In this document: piece by piece, positions 16,165-25,802 of the stretch
How positions within the stretch are numbered: position 1 is the first letter of the stretch
Layout: every line of letters starts with the position of its first letter
Source: a bacterium
Lineage (GTDB): Bacteria; Planctomycetota; Planctomycetia; Kolteriales; Kolteriaceae
Length of the DNA: 64,000 nt
Direction of reading: 5' to 3'
NCBI GenBank assembly: GCA_019753235.1
Contig: JAIELF010000006.1
Coordinates: forward strand, 91,041-155,040
Translations under genes and position numbers: made by a program
The notes under the pieces: model-generated
The model's database searches: none
Told to the model about the DNA's origin: nothing
What the model saw: only the letters and a program-made list of their open reading frames with translations

Positions 16165-17295
16165 ATCCTTTCCTTCGATCCGGACATGCTCTCTCCATAG
16201 ATCCTTAGCAGCAGTCGGCGTCATGGAAGCCTGCTCAAGGGAATCCAGTTTTTGCATCACCGTGAAAGCCGGTTCCCCAGCACGCCAACGCGTCCCGAGT
16301 GCTGGCCGATCCGCGCACCATATTTTTGCACTGTGATTGTCGAGCGTCGGCAATGGGCGGGTCAATCGAGAGGCGAATGGGGAGAAGATGATTCGCTTGG
16401 TCAAGTATTGATTCCGATGAAGGGGGAACGGGCCGAGCGACTCCCCAGCAAACGAGCGTCGATGCTGTTCGAAGATCGAGATTTGACGAGCATGCTCGAT
16501 GATCTCGGCCGAGGCGGTGTATCGAGGATTGATTTCGATGACATGAACGCGTCCCTCGTGCCAAATGAAATCGACGCCAAAGACTCCGCGAAGACCGATC
16601 TCTTGCACCAGCAATTCCCCTAGCAGATCAAGCTCGGCATCCCGTTCGCGATGAGGGTCCAACGGGCCGACACTCCCCACGTAGGTGAAGGGCTCGTGCG
16701 GACGCGTTGGGTCATGGTCATCGCCGGCCAGCAACTGTCGGGTGACACCTAGTCGGCAACAACCCGCGCTGGATCCAGCGAAAAGAACACTGCATGAAAG
16801 GCCCGCGACAAAGCTTTGGTAAAACTCCCCGATTCCCGCGCGAGAGCCCTCGGCCCTGCGAACGCGCATCCCGCCTGTTCCCCGGCAAGGCTTGATAAGC
16901 CAATCACGCTGATCGGTAGGAACATGCCCGGGTCTGAGGATCGTCGGCGTCAGAAAGGATCGGTTGGTCATGTAGTCGTGCAGCTTCCACGGATCGCGAA
17001 TAGCGTCGCAGACGGGAGAGGGGTTTCCCCACAGGGGGCCGGTGCGAGCAAGCGCATCCAAGACATCGGGGCGATTCTCAAGTCCGCCGGTGTAACAACG
17101 GGGGATACTGGGAAAAGAGTGCGCAACAGCTATCAGGTCCGTCGGATAGCGATCGATGGGTATCACGATGACATCGCGAGCGACCGCGCGGAGATCTTCA
17201 TCGCCAAACAAGTCGGCCGCGATGACGGTGCAACCAGCTCGGGCGGCCGACTCCGCCAATGCACGAACGCTCGCACCGACAAGAAGGATCTGCAT
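16153..17295 (-). CDS. ATP-grasp superfamily ligase-like protein
   Basis: A cytoplasmic protein of 380 residues. The N-terminal Rossmann-like domain (MQILLVGASVRALAESAARAG) resembles the pre-ATP-grasp fold. Then come DWLIKPCRGTGGMRVRR (ATP-binding Lys and glycine loop, about 131-147) and FGVDFIWHEGRVHVIEINPRYTAS (metal-binding Glu and Asn, about 248-271). These support an ATP-dependent carboxylate-amine or carboxylate-thiol ligase. Related planctomycete proteins occur near C1/tetrahydromethanopterin genes, but no such genes are visible here, so the substrate is open. The ATG at 17295 is chosen because the fold starts directly there; a start at 17346 would add 17 basic residues. Confidence 0.85.
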   Translation of the reverse strand: MQILLVGASVRALAESAARAGCTVIAADLFGDEDLRAVARDVIVIPIDRYPTDLIAVAHSFPSIPRCYTGGLENRPDVLDALARTGPLWGNPSPVCDAIRDPWKLHDYMTNRSFLTPTILRPGHVPTDQRDWLIKPCRGTGGMRVRRAEGSRAGIGEFYQSFVAGLSCSVLFAGSSAGCCRLGVTRQLLAGDDHDPTRPHEPFTYVGSVGPLDPHRERDAELDLLGELLVQEIGLRGVFGVDFIWHEGRVHVIEINPRYTASAEIIEHARQISIFEQHRRSFAGESLGPFPLHRNQYLTKRIIFSPFASRLTRPLPTLDNHSAKIWCADRPALGTRWRAGEPAFTVMQKLDSLEQASMTPTAAKDLWREHVRIEGKDSTA

Positions 17296-17427
17296 ACCTG
17301 TTACCCGTGACCGATGGGAACTCCGCTGCTTCAAATGCTTTGCCAAAGAAAGCCGTCCGACCCAGCCATACTTGGTAGAGATTTTCCTCCGACCCCACTC
17401 GTTTCATCGCGATCGTTTCATCGAATC

Positions 17428-18675
17428 TCAGCAATCTTGGCGAAGCAATTGGAGGCGTACGAGATTGAGGGCCATCTTCGCCGCTCGCACCCGTGTCGAC
17501 TTTCGGTCGTTGCCCCACTTGAAATTCCGCACTTTGACCTCGCTGGACGAAGCCAAGCCGACATAGACCAAACCAACGGGCTTTTCTGGCGTGCCACCGT
17601 CGGGGCCGGCAATCCCCGTGATGGAAACAGCAAGATCCGAGCCGGTTCGCTCGCGACAATTCTTCGCCATGGCGGCAGCGCACTCTTCGCTGACAGCACC
17701 ATGTCGCGAAAGAATATCCGCGGGCACACCCAATAGATTGATTTTGAGATCGTTCGAGTACGTCACGTATCCGCCAAGATAGACCTGACTGATGCCGGGG
17801 GTATCGGTGAGCATCTGTCCCAACATCCCGCCCGTGCAGGACTCGGCGGTGCTGATGGTGACGTTCTTCTTTATCAACGCCTTGGCCACGGCATGGTGGA
17901 GTTCGACATCGTCCTCACCAAAAATCAGCTCGCCGAGCTTTTCATAAATGAAGCGGGCGTCCGGCTCGATCAACTGCTGGGCTTGTTCGGGATTGGCCCC
18001 TTTCGCGGTGACGCGAAGCGAGATGGTCGCCTCGGAAGCGGTGATGCCGACCTCTGGTTGTCGGCCCCGCTTGGTGAGGTCGCCGAGCATCTCTTCGATC
18101 TGCGATTCACCCGCGCCGAAGCAGCGAATCGTGCGATGAACGATCACTTCTCCCAGCGAGAACTCTTGTCGAAGCCGTGGAACGACCCAATCGGTGAACA
18201 TGGGCTTCATCTCGCGTGGGACGCCTGGCAAGCAAACGAAACAAGCGTTGCCCGCCATCAGCCAGATACCTGGTGCGGTACCGTTGGGGTTGGTGATCAC
18301 CTCCGAGCCGACGGGGAACATCGCTTGCACGCGATTCCGTTCGGGCATCGGTCGATTGAACATTTTGAATATCGACTCGATCCATTGAAGCGACGGTTCG
18401 TGGAATTCGAGCGGGACGCCGGCAACCTCCGCGAGAACTTCCCGCGTGAGGTCATCTTTGGTCGGCCCCAGGCCGCCGGTGACCAAGACCAGATCCGCCC
18501 GACTCTGGGCATGCCGAAAGACGTCGAGATTGGCGGGAAGATCGTCGGCCACGGTCGAATGATAAATGACATCGACGCCAATCTGAGCAAGCTGGGCAGC
18601 CAGCCATTGGCCATTGGTATCTAAACGAACGCCGCTACTCAGTTCGCTTCCGATCGAAACCACTTCCGCTTTCAT
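17428..18675 (-). CDS. cinA: CinA: competence/damage-inducible protein with nicotinamide-nucleotide amidase domain
   Basis: A full-length two-domain CinA of 415 residues. The N-terminal MoCF-like domain (about 3-170) carries [11 protein letters not shown] and [11 protein letters not shown], which in relatives hydrolyse ADP-ribose-type pyrophosphates. The C-terminal PncC domain (about 250-412) has [20 protein letters not shown] and [11 protein letters not shown], which deamidate nicotinamide mononucleotide to nicotinate mononucleotide for NAD salvage. The ATG at 18675 is chosen because [15 protein letters not shown] is the canonical N-terminus; the frame is open for about 160 codons upstream but unrelated to CinA. 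The gene is divergent from typA across 494 bases, and the ATP-grasp gene follows 132 bases downstream. Confidence 0.95.
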   Translation of the reverse strand: MKAEVVSIGSELSSGVRLDTNGQWLAAQLAQIGVDVIYHSTVADDLPANLDVFRHAQSRADLVLVTGGLGPTKDDLTREVLAEVAGVPLEFHEPSLQWIESIFKMFNRPMPERNRVQAMFPVGSEVITNPNGTAPGIWLMAGNACFVCLPGVPREMKPMFTDWVVPRLRQEFSLGEVIVHRTIRCFGAGESQIEEMLGDLTKRGRQPEVGITASEATISLRVTAKGANPEQAQQLIEPDARFIYEKLGELIFGEDDVELHHAVAKALIKKNVTISTAESCTGGMLGQMLTDTPGISQVYLGGYVTYSNDLKINLLGVPADILSRHGAVSEECAAAMAKNCRERTGSDLAVSITGIAGPDGGTPEKPVGLVYVGLASSSEVKVRNFKWGNDRKSTRVRAAKMALNLVRLQLLRQDC

Positions 18676-19169
18676 GGAATCTTCCCAATTGTTGAAGATG
18701 GCCTTTTCTGAAGAGCATTGTTGAGAGAAAGCCCCTCTCCGGCAGGAGTTTGTCGAAATACCGACGAACGGGGACCACTTCTGGCGTCGGATCCGACGAC
18801 AGAGAACTCGCCTAGCCTCGTCGGTCATCATCCGTAAAATATGGCAGCGTGCGAGCTTCCGGGCAGCGTGCCGGCCCTCGATCGGCCTTCCTGTTGTTTC
18901 CTCTTTTCGTTCTATCTGCATGGGCAGGTTTTGGACGTGGGAACATCTTATGGACGGATCCCCCCTCTCTCTTTCGCAAGAAAGCGATGGGGCCCCGACC
19001 ATAAAAGGTAGGTCCGAAAGTAGGTCAGGCGGCGTTCGTCTGGAAGCCTTTGTGAACGACCATAGGCCGAGGGTGGCAGCAAGACGAAAGAACGGGCTCG
19101 ACGAATCGAGCATCTCTTCGCACCCGCCGGCCTTTAACTGATCTCGATCTAGGAAGACCAAGGACGACC
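18676..19169. other. Non-coding divergent region between cinA and typA
   Basis: 494 bases without a supportable gene. It must carry promoters for both neighbours. Short hairpins such as CTTTC-GCAA-GAAAG near 18980 are visible, but no tRNA, riboswitch or strong promoter motif could be recognised. Confidence 0.5.
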
Positions 19170-21002
19170 ATGATTCGTGAGGATATCCGCAACGTTGCCA
19201 TCATTGCCCACGTCGATCATGGAAAGACGACGATGGTCGATTCGCTCCTTCGGCAATCAGGTCTCTTCCGAGAAAGCCAGCTGCAAGGGGACTGTATTCT
19301 CGACTCGAACGATCTCGAACGAGAGCGAGGCATCACCATTCTCGCGAAGAATATCGCGCTGACCTATCAACCCCCCGGTTCGGATAAGTTGGTCAAAATC
19401 AACCTCATCGATACCCCTGGTCACGCCGATTTCGGCGGCGAAGTCGAGCGTATCGTTCGGATGGCTGATGGCTGTTTGCTTCTCGTGGATGCCTTTGACG
19501 GCCCCATGCCGCAAACCAAGTTCGTGTTGAAAAAGGCGTTTGAAGCCGGCCTGCAACCGATCGTGGTGGTGAACAAAATCGATCGGCCCGACGCCCGTCC
19601 CAAGGAGGTCCTGAACCTCTGTTACGACTTGTTCATCGATCTAGGGGCCAGCGACGAACAGGTGGAGTTCCCCTACATCTACGCCAGCGGCAAAGAAGGC
19701 TGGGCGACCTTTGATCCCCAAGTCAAAGGAGAGACGATACAGCCGATCTTCGATCTGATTTTGAAGCATGTTCACGGGCCCGACGTCGAGGTCGATGGCC
19801 CGCTTCGACTTCAGGTCAGCTCGCTGCAATGGAGCGAATACGTCGGACGGATCGGCGTGGGCCGAATCAAGTCGGGCACGATTACTGTCGGACAAAACAT
19901 CGTCCTCATGAAAGAATCAACCCGGGTCAATCATCAGATCGAAAAGCTGTACGAGTTCGACAAGCTCGGGAAGGTCGAAGTCAAATCCGCCTCGGCGGGC
20001 GATGTCGTCGCGGTGGTCGGTCTCGATGACTGCGAGATCGGCGACACGATCTCGAGCATCGAAGATCCAGGGGCTCTGCCGCGATTGACCGTCGAAGAGC
20101 CGACGCTCACCATGATCTTTACCATCAACGATTCGCCGCTGGCGGGTCGAGATGGCGATTTTCTCACCAGCCGTCACCTTCGCGAACGATTGATGCGAGA
20201 ACTCGATTCCAACGTCGCCCTAAAGGTCGAAGAAGGAGAATCGAAGGAGCAGTTTCTGGTCTCGGGTCGCGGGCTGTTGCACCTGGGGGTTTTGATCGAG
20301 ACCATGCGGCGCGAAGGTTACGAACTCTCCGTCGGCAAGCCCCAGGTCATTTTTAAAGAGATCAACGGGGAAAAATGCGAACCATTCGAGCTGCTGCTCG
20401 TCGAAGTTCCGTCGGATCGGCTTGGTCCGGTGATGGAGATGACCGGCGCTCGGCGAGGAGAATTGCTGCGTATCGAGACTCGCGGAACGCAAACGCAAGC
20501 GGAGTTTATCATGCCGGCCCGTGGGTTGATCGGATTGAAGACTCGTCTGCTCAATGCCACCGCGGGCGAAGTCATCATGCACCATGTCTTTCATGAGTAC
20601 CGCCCCTTGAAGGGCGAGATCCCCCGTCGAGCCAATGGGGTCATGATTGCCAACCAATCCGGGAAGGCGAATGCCTACGCGCTCGATGGCCTGCAAGAGC
20701 GAGGCGACATGTTCGTCGCCCCGGGACAAGATGTTTACGAAGGAATGGTCATTGCCGAGCATTGCCGGGATACTGATCTGACCGTCAATCCCTGCAAGGA
20801 AAAGAAGCTGACCAACATCCGGGCGTCCGGCGCAGATAAGTCGATCATCCTGAAGCCACCCCGCGAGATGTCGCTCGAGATTGCGCTTGAATACATCGAG
20901 GACGACGAATACGTCGAAGTCACGCCAAAGGTGATTCGGCTTCGAAAACGCCATCTCAGCGAAGAGGCTCGCAAGAAGGCCACCCGAAGCAAAGCCGGCT
21001 AG
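19170..21002 (+). CDS. typA: Ribosome-associated translational GTPase TypA/BipA
   Basis: A 610-residue GTPase of the EF-G-like superfamily that assists 50S assembly and stress adaptation. It has G1 AHVDHGKTT (about 15-23), switch residues RERGITI, G3 DTPGHADF and G4 NKIDRPDA, followed by EF-Tu-like domain II, EF-G domains III/V and the TypA-specific C-terminal domain. The family hallmark RGELLRIETRGTQ-like region and 'SGKANAYAL' are present. Length and order match BipA closely. The start ATG is preceded by AGGA/AAGGA. The DegT-family gene follows after 98 bases. Confidence 0.97.
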   Translation: MIREDIRNVAIIAHVDHGKTTMVDSLLRQSGLFRESQLQGDCILDSNDLERERGITILAKNIALTYQPPGSDKLVKINLIDTPGHADFGGEVERIVRMADGCLLLVDAFDGPMPQTKFVLKKAFEAGLQPIVVVNKIDRPDARPKEVLNLCYDLFIDLGASDEQVEFPYIYASGKEGWATFDPQVKGETIQPIFDLILKHVHGPDVEVDGPLRLQVSSLQWSEYVGRIGVGRIKSGTITVGQNIVLMKESTRVNHQIEKLYEFDKLGKVEVKSASAGDVVAVVGLDDCEIGDTISSIEDPGALPRLTVEEPTLTMIFTINDSPLAGRDGDFLTSRHLRERLMRELDSNVALKVEEGESKEQFLVSGRGLLHLGVLIETMRREGYELSVGKPQVIFKEINGEKCEPFELLLVEVPSDRLGPVMEMTGARRGELLRIETRGTQTQAEFIMPARGLIGLKTRLLNATAGEVIMHHVFHEYRPLKGEIPRRANGVMIANQSGKANAYALDGLQERGDMFVAPGQDVYEGMVIAEHCRDTDLTVNPCKEKKLTNIRASGADKSIILKPPREMSLEIALEYIEDDEYVEVTPKVIRLRKRHLSEEARKKATRSKAG

Positions 21003-21100
21003 CCGAGCTTCTTCAAAGAGCCCTACCGCTCATCGCGTCACCAGAGGATAAGGCAGAGAGAATCAACATCGGTTCGAGTCAGAAAGGAATAAGGTCAGCC

Positions 21101-22339
21101 ATGTCGATTGCAACCGAACAGCCGGCACTTCTGGGTGGGCCCAAGACCAAGGGGAAACCCTTTCCCAAATGGCCGATCCACGACGACGGCGAACGGCAAG
21201 CGGTTCTCGACGTGCTTGAAAGTAAGGTCTGGTGGCGTACCCCCGGGACGCAGACGCTGGCCTTCGAGAAAGAGTTTGCCGAGTTTCAACACTGCAAGCA
21301 CGGCATCGCGATCACGAATGGTACACACGCGCTTGAAGTGGCGCTCTTAGCGATGGGGGTCGGCCCTGGGCATGAAGTCATCGTCCCCAACTATACCTTT
21401 GTCGCGACGGCCAGTTCGGTCCTCTGTTGCGGTGCCATGCCGGTGATGGTTGATATCGAGGCAGACTCTCACAACATTGACCCTGATCTGGTCGAAGAAG
21501 CCATCACGCCAAGGACCAAAGCGATCATTGCCGTCCACATGGGAGGCCAGCCCGCTCAGGTGGAACGGTTGCAACAGATCGCGTGTCGCCATGGGCTCGA
21601 TCTTCTCGAAGACTGTGCTCATGCCCATGGGAGCGAATGGAAGGGGAGACGCGTCGGGAGTTTCGGCGTTGCCGGTACTTTCAGCTTCCAATCGAGCAAG
21701 CTCATGACGGCCGGTGAAGGGGGCTGCATCGTGACGGCATTCGATCAGTTCGAACGCCAGGCCCGCAGCGTCCACGATTGTGGCCGACTGCCAGGCGAAT
21801 GGTTTTACTCTCATTTTCAGTACGGCTCGAACTACCGTATGAGTGAGTTTCTCGGGGCCATTCTGCGAGTTCAGCTTCGCCGCGGCGAAGAACAGACGAA
21901 GCGCCGCCATGAGAACGGTCGGCTCCTCGACAAACTCTTTGCCGAGGTCGACGGGATCATCCCCCAGCGAATACCGCCGGAAGTGACACGCAACAGTCAC
22001 TACGCGTACATCTTCAATGTCGACTTGGCAAAGTTTGGCGGCATCTCGATGCGAAAGTTCATCGAGGCGATGAATGCCGAGGGTATTCCCAATCAGGCGG
22101 CATACCCACCCATCCATGCTCTCGACTGTTTTCAGAACGGCTCGTACCGTGCGAAGCTTTCCGGCGATCAAGCCAAAGAGCCCCACCGCTTCCTGCGCCA
22201 ACCTTTTGCCGAGACGCTTCGTGCCGCGTGGGAGAGCTACTGGGTGCCGCAATACTGCTTGCTGGGTGATCAAGAAGACATGAGCGAGATCGTCGCGGCG
22301 GTAAAGAAGATCCAGGCTTCCGCCAAGCAACTGGTTTGA
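21101..22339 (+). CDS. DegT/DnrJ/EryC1/StrS-family aminotransferase
   Basis: A PLP-dependent enzyme of 412 residues, fold type I, that transaminates keto-sugars or related compounds. N-terminal GGPKTKGKPFP, ITNGTHALEVAL, VIVPNYTFVATASSVL and the Asp-containing LLEDCAHAHGS are family landmarks. The PLP-binding Lys is in FSFQSSK (Lys about 200), next to AGEGG. Some family members lack the Lys and act as dehydratases; this one keeps it. No nucleotide-sugar genes adjoin, so the substrate is unknown. Upstream AAGGAATAAGG supplies a ribosome site. Confidence 0.93.
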   Translation: MSIATEQPALLGGPKTKGKPFPKWPIHDDGERQAVLDVLESKVWWRTPGTQTLAFEKEFAEFQHCKHGIAITNGTHALEVALLAMGVGPGHEVIVPNYTFVATASSVLCCGAMPVMVDIEADSHNIDPDLVEEAITPRTKAIIAVHMGGQPAQVERLQQIACRHGLDLLEDCAHAHGSEWKGRRVGSFGVAGTFSFQSSKLMTAGEGGCIVTAFDQFERQARSVHDCGRLPGEWFYSHFQYGSNYRMSEFLGAILRVQLRRGEEQTKRRHENGRLLDKLFAEVDGIIPQRIPPEVTRNSHYAYIFNVDLAKFGGISMRKFIEAMNAEGIPNQAAYPPIHALDCFQNGSYRAKLSGDQAKEPHRFLRQPFAETLRAAWESYWVPQYCLLGDQEDMSEIVAAVKKIQASAKQLV

Positions 22340-22371
22340 TCGCAGCGCGATTCGTATTTCACGGTCGCATG

Positions 22372-24627
22372 TCAGGGACGGTAGATTCGCGTACTTTCCT
22401 GTTGCAGCAGGCCGGGCGTTCCCAGAGAAGGGTGCTGTACGTTTAGGCTGATGCGGGCATCGCCGTCGGCGATTGCTTGCGTTCGGACGCGAACAACCAA
22501 TCGCTGACCCGGATCCAAGCGATCGATTCTTCCTAGCTCGACTCGTCCGTCTCGCACCGTGGCGCCAAAGTCCCCTGTGGCCGAGGTCGCTCGCAAGTGC
22601 TTGGAAAGCTCGGCCGAGAGAGTGATCGACTCGGCTGGCGCGGTTCCTCGGTTCAACACTTCGATGTCGTAGAGTGCTTCGCCCGCCAGCGCGACAGGGT
22701 CGGAAACATCCGCCAAAGCAACTTCTACCGTCTCCATTCCGCGTACATCGAGAACGTCGAAAGTTTCCACCCGGGGCGAGAGGGTGTCGTCGGCCCACGT
22801 CCGAACGGCGAGGCGTTCGAACGTTCGTGCAGGCGTCGCGGTGGTTCGAACGATCGTCTCTTGTCCCGGCATTAGCCGAGCCAACTTCCAGCGAATCCGA
22901 TCAACGAAACGAACCCCGTCGGTGGCATCCACGTGCAGACCCGCGGGGATCTCATCTTCAATCGTCACCTGGTCGGCCGCCACGTCGCCGACATTTTTAA
23001 CTCGAATCGAGTATTCCGCCTGCTGACCGACTCGCCATCCCTCTGGGAAAGTCTTTTCCACCGATAGCCGAGGCTGAATGAAGCGGACCATGACTTCCTT
23101 CGCCGCCTGAACTTTGTCTCCATCGCGAAGTTCCACGCGAACACGCCGCTCGCCAGGCTCACGCGATGTAATCGCTAAGTCGTTGATGGGGGATTTCTTG
23201 TCGCCGCCGATCTCGGCCAGTGCGAACCGAAGCCCTGCTTCGTCGCGCCCCTCGGCCAGTTGCGACACCACCTCGACTCCCGATCCCACGAGTGCAATGA
23301 CTCGGCCCCGAAGATTCTTGTTTGATCGATCGGCAAGGAGTGTCGTCACATTGACCACCGAACCGACGGCAGCGGACTCCGGCGCGCGGACCTCTAGACC
23401 CGGGATGCCGGCCGACGACCAGCGGACTTCGATCGCTCGTTCGTCGAGCAAGACTGGCGGTCCCGGCAAGATCGGTCGACTGAAAAGCTGAACCCGAACT
23501 TTGCTTGATGATGCACTCTCTGCATTGGGACGAAGTGACGTGGATGCCGTGCCCGCCGAATCACTGGATCTTTCAATGGCCTGAGCGTTATTGCTGAAGT
23601 TCGAGGAGGAACGGTCGATCACTTCAAAGCGAACAGGATAGCCTGCAAGCGTTTCGCCCTTTGCGTTGAGAATACGGGCCGAGATGGGTGTTGCTTCCGT
23701 GCCGACGACGTCAAGGGTCGGCTCGAGTTGAAGCTCCGCCTCGTACCAGTGCATGCGGTGCGTCGCTTGGCATCGCTCGGCATGAACAATGTCTGTTGAG
23801 TGAGCGGTCAGTATCAGGTCGCCGGGCGAGGCACTCTGCAAAACGCACCAAGCGTCGCCGGGCCGAATAACAATGGCTTCGTCCGAGAGCCCTTTTCGAT
23901 CGAGCGAGTAGGTCGTCGTGCTGGTTCGGCACCGAGCGAGTGTTGCGGACTTTCGATAGTTGTTCTCGTCGGGGTCTTCTTTGCCCCCCGCGGCCGTGAT
24001 GCCCCCCACGCCTGCCCGGTCGATAAGAAACTCAACGTCCGCGTCGACGATTGGTTTGCCGTCGGGTCCAAGCAACCGAGCGACCGCGACCACGTGTTGA
24101 TCGAGTCGTACTTTTGCGGGGAGCGTCAACAATTCGAGACGCTCGCCGATCGGTTTGGGAGTCACGGTTTTGATGGCAGCTTGGGCCGGCTCGATCGCCC
24201 GTTTACGGGATGGTTCGAACCAGCTTGGGACGACCGTGATCAAGGCCGGCTCGGCCGAGAGGACCTTTGGCTCGGCAGGCAATTGTTTCGAGACCATCGT
24301 CGTCGGCGGCGGGGCCAACGGCGGCGTTACCCGTTCGGGAGGAGGAGCGACTGGCTTTCGAGGGGGTATTGGTTCTGGAGCGGTGGAGCGGTTCTCGGGC
24401 GGCGCCACTCGTGTAGGCTTCTCAATTATCTTTTCGGGTTCGAGCTTGATGGGGGGCACGACTTCGGCAGGCTTCGAACGTGTTTTCTTCGGAGCCTGAC
24501 AAAGATCCACCAAAGGATCATCACATCCCGTCAACAGCAGCACGCCGGCCAGGAGCAGAGACGAAGCGATCGAACGAGAGGGGATTTCCTCTCGGTGGGG
24601 ATTCGCCTTCCTTTGCTGCCCACTCAT
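22372..24627 (-). CDS. DUF11-repeat surface lipoprotein
   Basis: A 751-residue exported lipoprotein. The signal peptide ends with the lipobox LLTGC (Cys about 35). Residues of about 45-130 are Pro/Lys/Glu-rich, a linker that may span the cell wall. Several immunoglobulin-like beta domains follow, including a CARDB/DUF11-type module with 'LSVEKTFPEGWRVGQQAEYSIRVKNVG' style sequence and IPAGLHVD (about 520-600), and a second similar module near the C-terminus (ALYDIEVLNRGTAPAESITLS). Such proteins occur repeatedly in planctomycetes and are thought to be envelope structural or adhesive proteins. An inverted repeat lies about 95 bases upstream of its start. Confidence 0.88.
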   Translation of the reverse strand: MSGQQRKANPHREEIPSRSIASSLLLAGVLLLTGCDDPLVDLCQAPKKTRSKPAEVVPPIKLEPEKIIEKPTRVAPPENRSTAPEPIPPRKPVAPPPERVTPPLAPPPTTMVSKQLPAEPKVLSAEPALITVVPSWFEPSRKRAIEPAQAAIKTVTPKPIGERLELLTLPAKVRLDQHVVAVARLLGPDGKPIVDADVEFLIDRAGVGGITAAGGKEDPDENNYRKSATLARCRTSTTTYSLDRKGLSDEAIVIRPGDAWCVLQSASPGDLILTAHSTDIVHAERCQATHRMHWYEAELQLEPTLDVVGTEATPISARILNAKGETLAGYPVRFEVIDRSSSNFSNNAQAIERSSDSAGTASTSLRPNAESASSSKVRVQLFSRPILPGPPVLLDERAIEVRWSSAGIPGLEVRAPESAAVGSVVNVTTLLADRSNKNLRGRVIALVGSGVEVVSQLAEGRDEAGLRFALAEIGGDKKSPINDLAITSREPGERRVRVELRDGDKVQAAKEVMVRFIQPRLSVEKTFPEGWRVGQQAEYSIRVKNVGDVAADQVTIEDEIPAGLHVDATDGVRFVDRIRWKLARLMPGQETIVRTTATPARTFERLAVRTWADDTLSPRVETFDVLDVRGMETVEVALADVSDPVALAGEALYDIEVLNRGTAPAESITLSAELSKHLRATSATGDFGATVRDGRVELGRIDRLDPGQRLVVRVRTQAIADGDARISLNVQHPSLGTPGLLQQESTRIYRP

Positions 24628-24719
24628 GATGTCTGTTGCCTGGTTGCGTGTGACGAACGTGGCTCGTGTTGGCCTCGGGACAACCTTCTGGATGGCCCCG
24701 TTTCAATAAAGATCATCTC

Positions 24720-24756
24720 GACAATAAGGGAGCCAGCCCCGGCAATCCCTATTGTC
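24720..24756. repeat. Inverted repeat upstream of the DUF11 lipoprotein gene
   Basis: GACAATA(A)GGG at 24720-24730 and CCCTATTGTC at 24747-24756 form a 10-bp inverted repeat with one bulged A and a 16-base spacer. It lies about 95-130 bases upstream of the lipoprotein start. It may be an operator or an mRNA leader hairpin. No T-run follows. Confidence 0.45.
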
Positions 24757-24861
24757 ACCCATGAATCGTTAACGGACGTCGAGAAACCGCACAAGGGGAC
24801 TTAGAGAGATTCCGAAAGCGGGGCGAACTATCCATCTTTGCCCCAGGGTTTCTGCCGGAAG

Positions 24862-25707
24862 CTAGCCCTTTTCCTTCGGCTTGGGACCGAACTTTTTGAC
24901 AATCTCTGCAAAATAGTCGATGTCGTGATTGCGAGCCCCGAAAGCTCGGCTTTGGTACCGGCTCATCGCACCGATGCGCAGACCAAGCTGCCAACGAGGT
25001 TCGACCATCACTTCCCACGCGGCTTTCGAGTTCAGTCGGAAGTTACCGAAATCGTCGTAAGCGGGAAAGTAATCGATCCCCGCGGTCAGCGAGTTTCGAT
25101 CGTTGATCTTATACTTCCAATCGCCGCCGAGGCTGGCCTGCGGAATCCAGCGATCATCGGGGCTCCCGAATTGTTTCAATGCACCCGAACCGAAGCGAAC
25201 CTGCGAATCGACAGTCTCGGTCTTTTGAATCTGGTAGGCGACACCGGCATCAAGTGTCAATCGATAGTCAAATGACTGAAACGCATCGTAAAGGCCCTGC
25301 ACTTGGGCGTAAGGTTTCCACGGACTGTCGCCGAGCTTCCATTCCTCACGAATCGTGTGTAAGAAACGGTCTTCGACGTTGTTCCCTCGAGCATCCGTTC
25401 GAGCATAAGTGGCATTGAGCTTCAGGTCGGCCCGCGGCCCTTCTCGAACCGAATCGTAGCCGAAACGTGAGTTGAAACGCTGAGAGTTCCCGTCCGAACC
25501 ATTAAGGCCGAACGAGGCTTCTCCCTTCCAACGGTTTACTTCATCGAACGCGCGGAGGGACCAGCCGGAGAGAGAAGGCTCGGCCTGACCGGTTACTTCT
25601 CCATCCATCACGGCAGGGTCGTCCCCGCTTGGAAGGGGCACCACGATATCATCCCCCCACAACGTCGGCGCGCAGAGCGCCGCGCAGAGCAATACCCATC
25701 GCTTCAT
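24862..25707 (-). CDS. DUF481-family outer-membrane beta-barrel protein
   Basis: A 281-residue protein with a signal peptide (MKRWVLLCAALCAPTLWG). Residues of about 60-275 alternate as amphipathic strands (WKGEASFGLNGSDGNSQRF, LKLNATYARTDARGNN, YRLTLDAGVAYQIQKTET, NSLTAGIDYFPAYDDFG), typical of the DUF481/YdiY salt-induced outer-membrane protein family. The final strand ends DIDYFAEIVKKFG. It suggests a functional outer membrane in this organism. The ATG at 25707 is preferred over an adjacent TTG; GGAG lies 9 bases upstream. It lies upstream of the lipoprotein gene on the same strand, 234 bases away. Confidence 0.88.
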   Translation of the reverse strand: MKRWVLLCAALCAPTLWGDDIVVPLPSGDDPAVMDGEVTGQAEPSLSGWSLRAFDEVNRWKGEASFGLNGSDGNSQRFNSRFGYDSVREGPRADLKLNATYARTDARGNNVEDRFLHTIREEWKLGDSPWKPYAQVQGLYDAFQSFDYRLTLDAGVAYQIQKTETVDSQVRFGSGALKQFGSPDDRWIPQASLGGDWKYKINDRNSLTAGIDYFPAYDDFGNFRLNSKAAWEVMVEPRWQLGLRIGAMSRYQSRAFGARNHDIDYFAEIVKKFGPKPKEKG

Positions 25708-25802
25708 CAAAAGCGTCTCCAGATCTTGCGTCAGGGGGGAGACCCATGGAACATGACGGGGGATAACAACAACATGGATTCAGTCAACGCGAATCGTGAT
25801 GG

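Noticed and set aside
18920-19141. Plus-strand 73-codon frame with Trp codons before typA
   Set aside because: No ribosome site, and no terminator or alternate pairing follows. typA is not a tryptophan gene, so a leader peptide is not supported.
21070-21090. GGTTCGAGTC, similar to a tRNA T-loop
   Set aside because: The five bases on each side do not pair, and no anticodon or acceptor arm lies upstream. It is part of the leader before the DegT gene.
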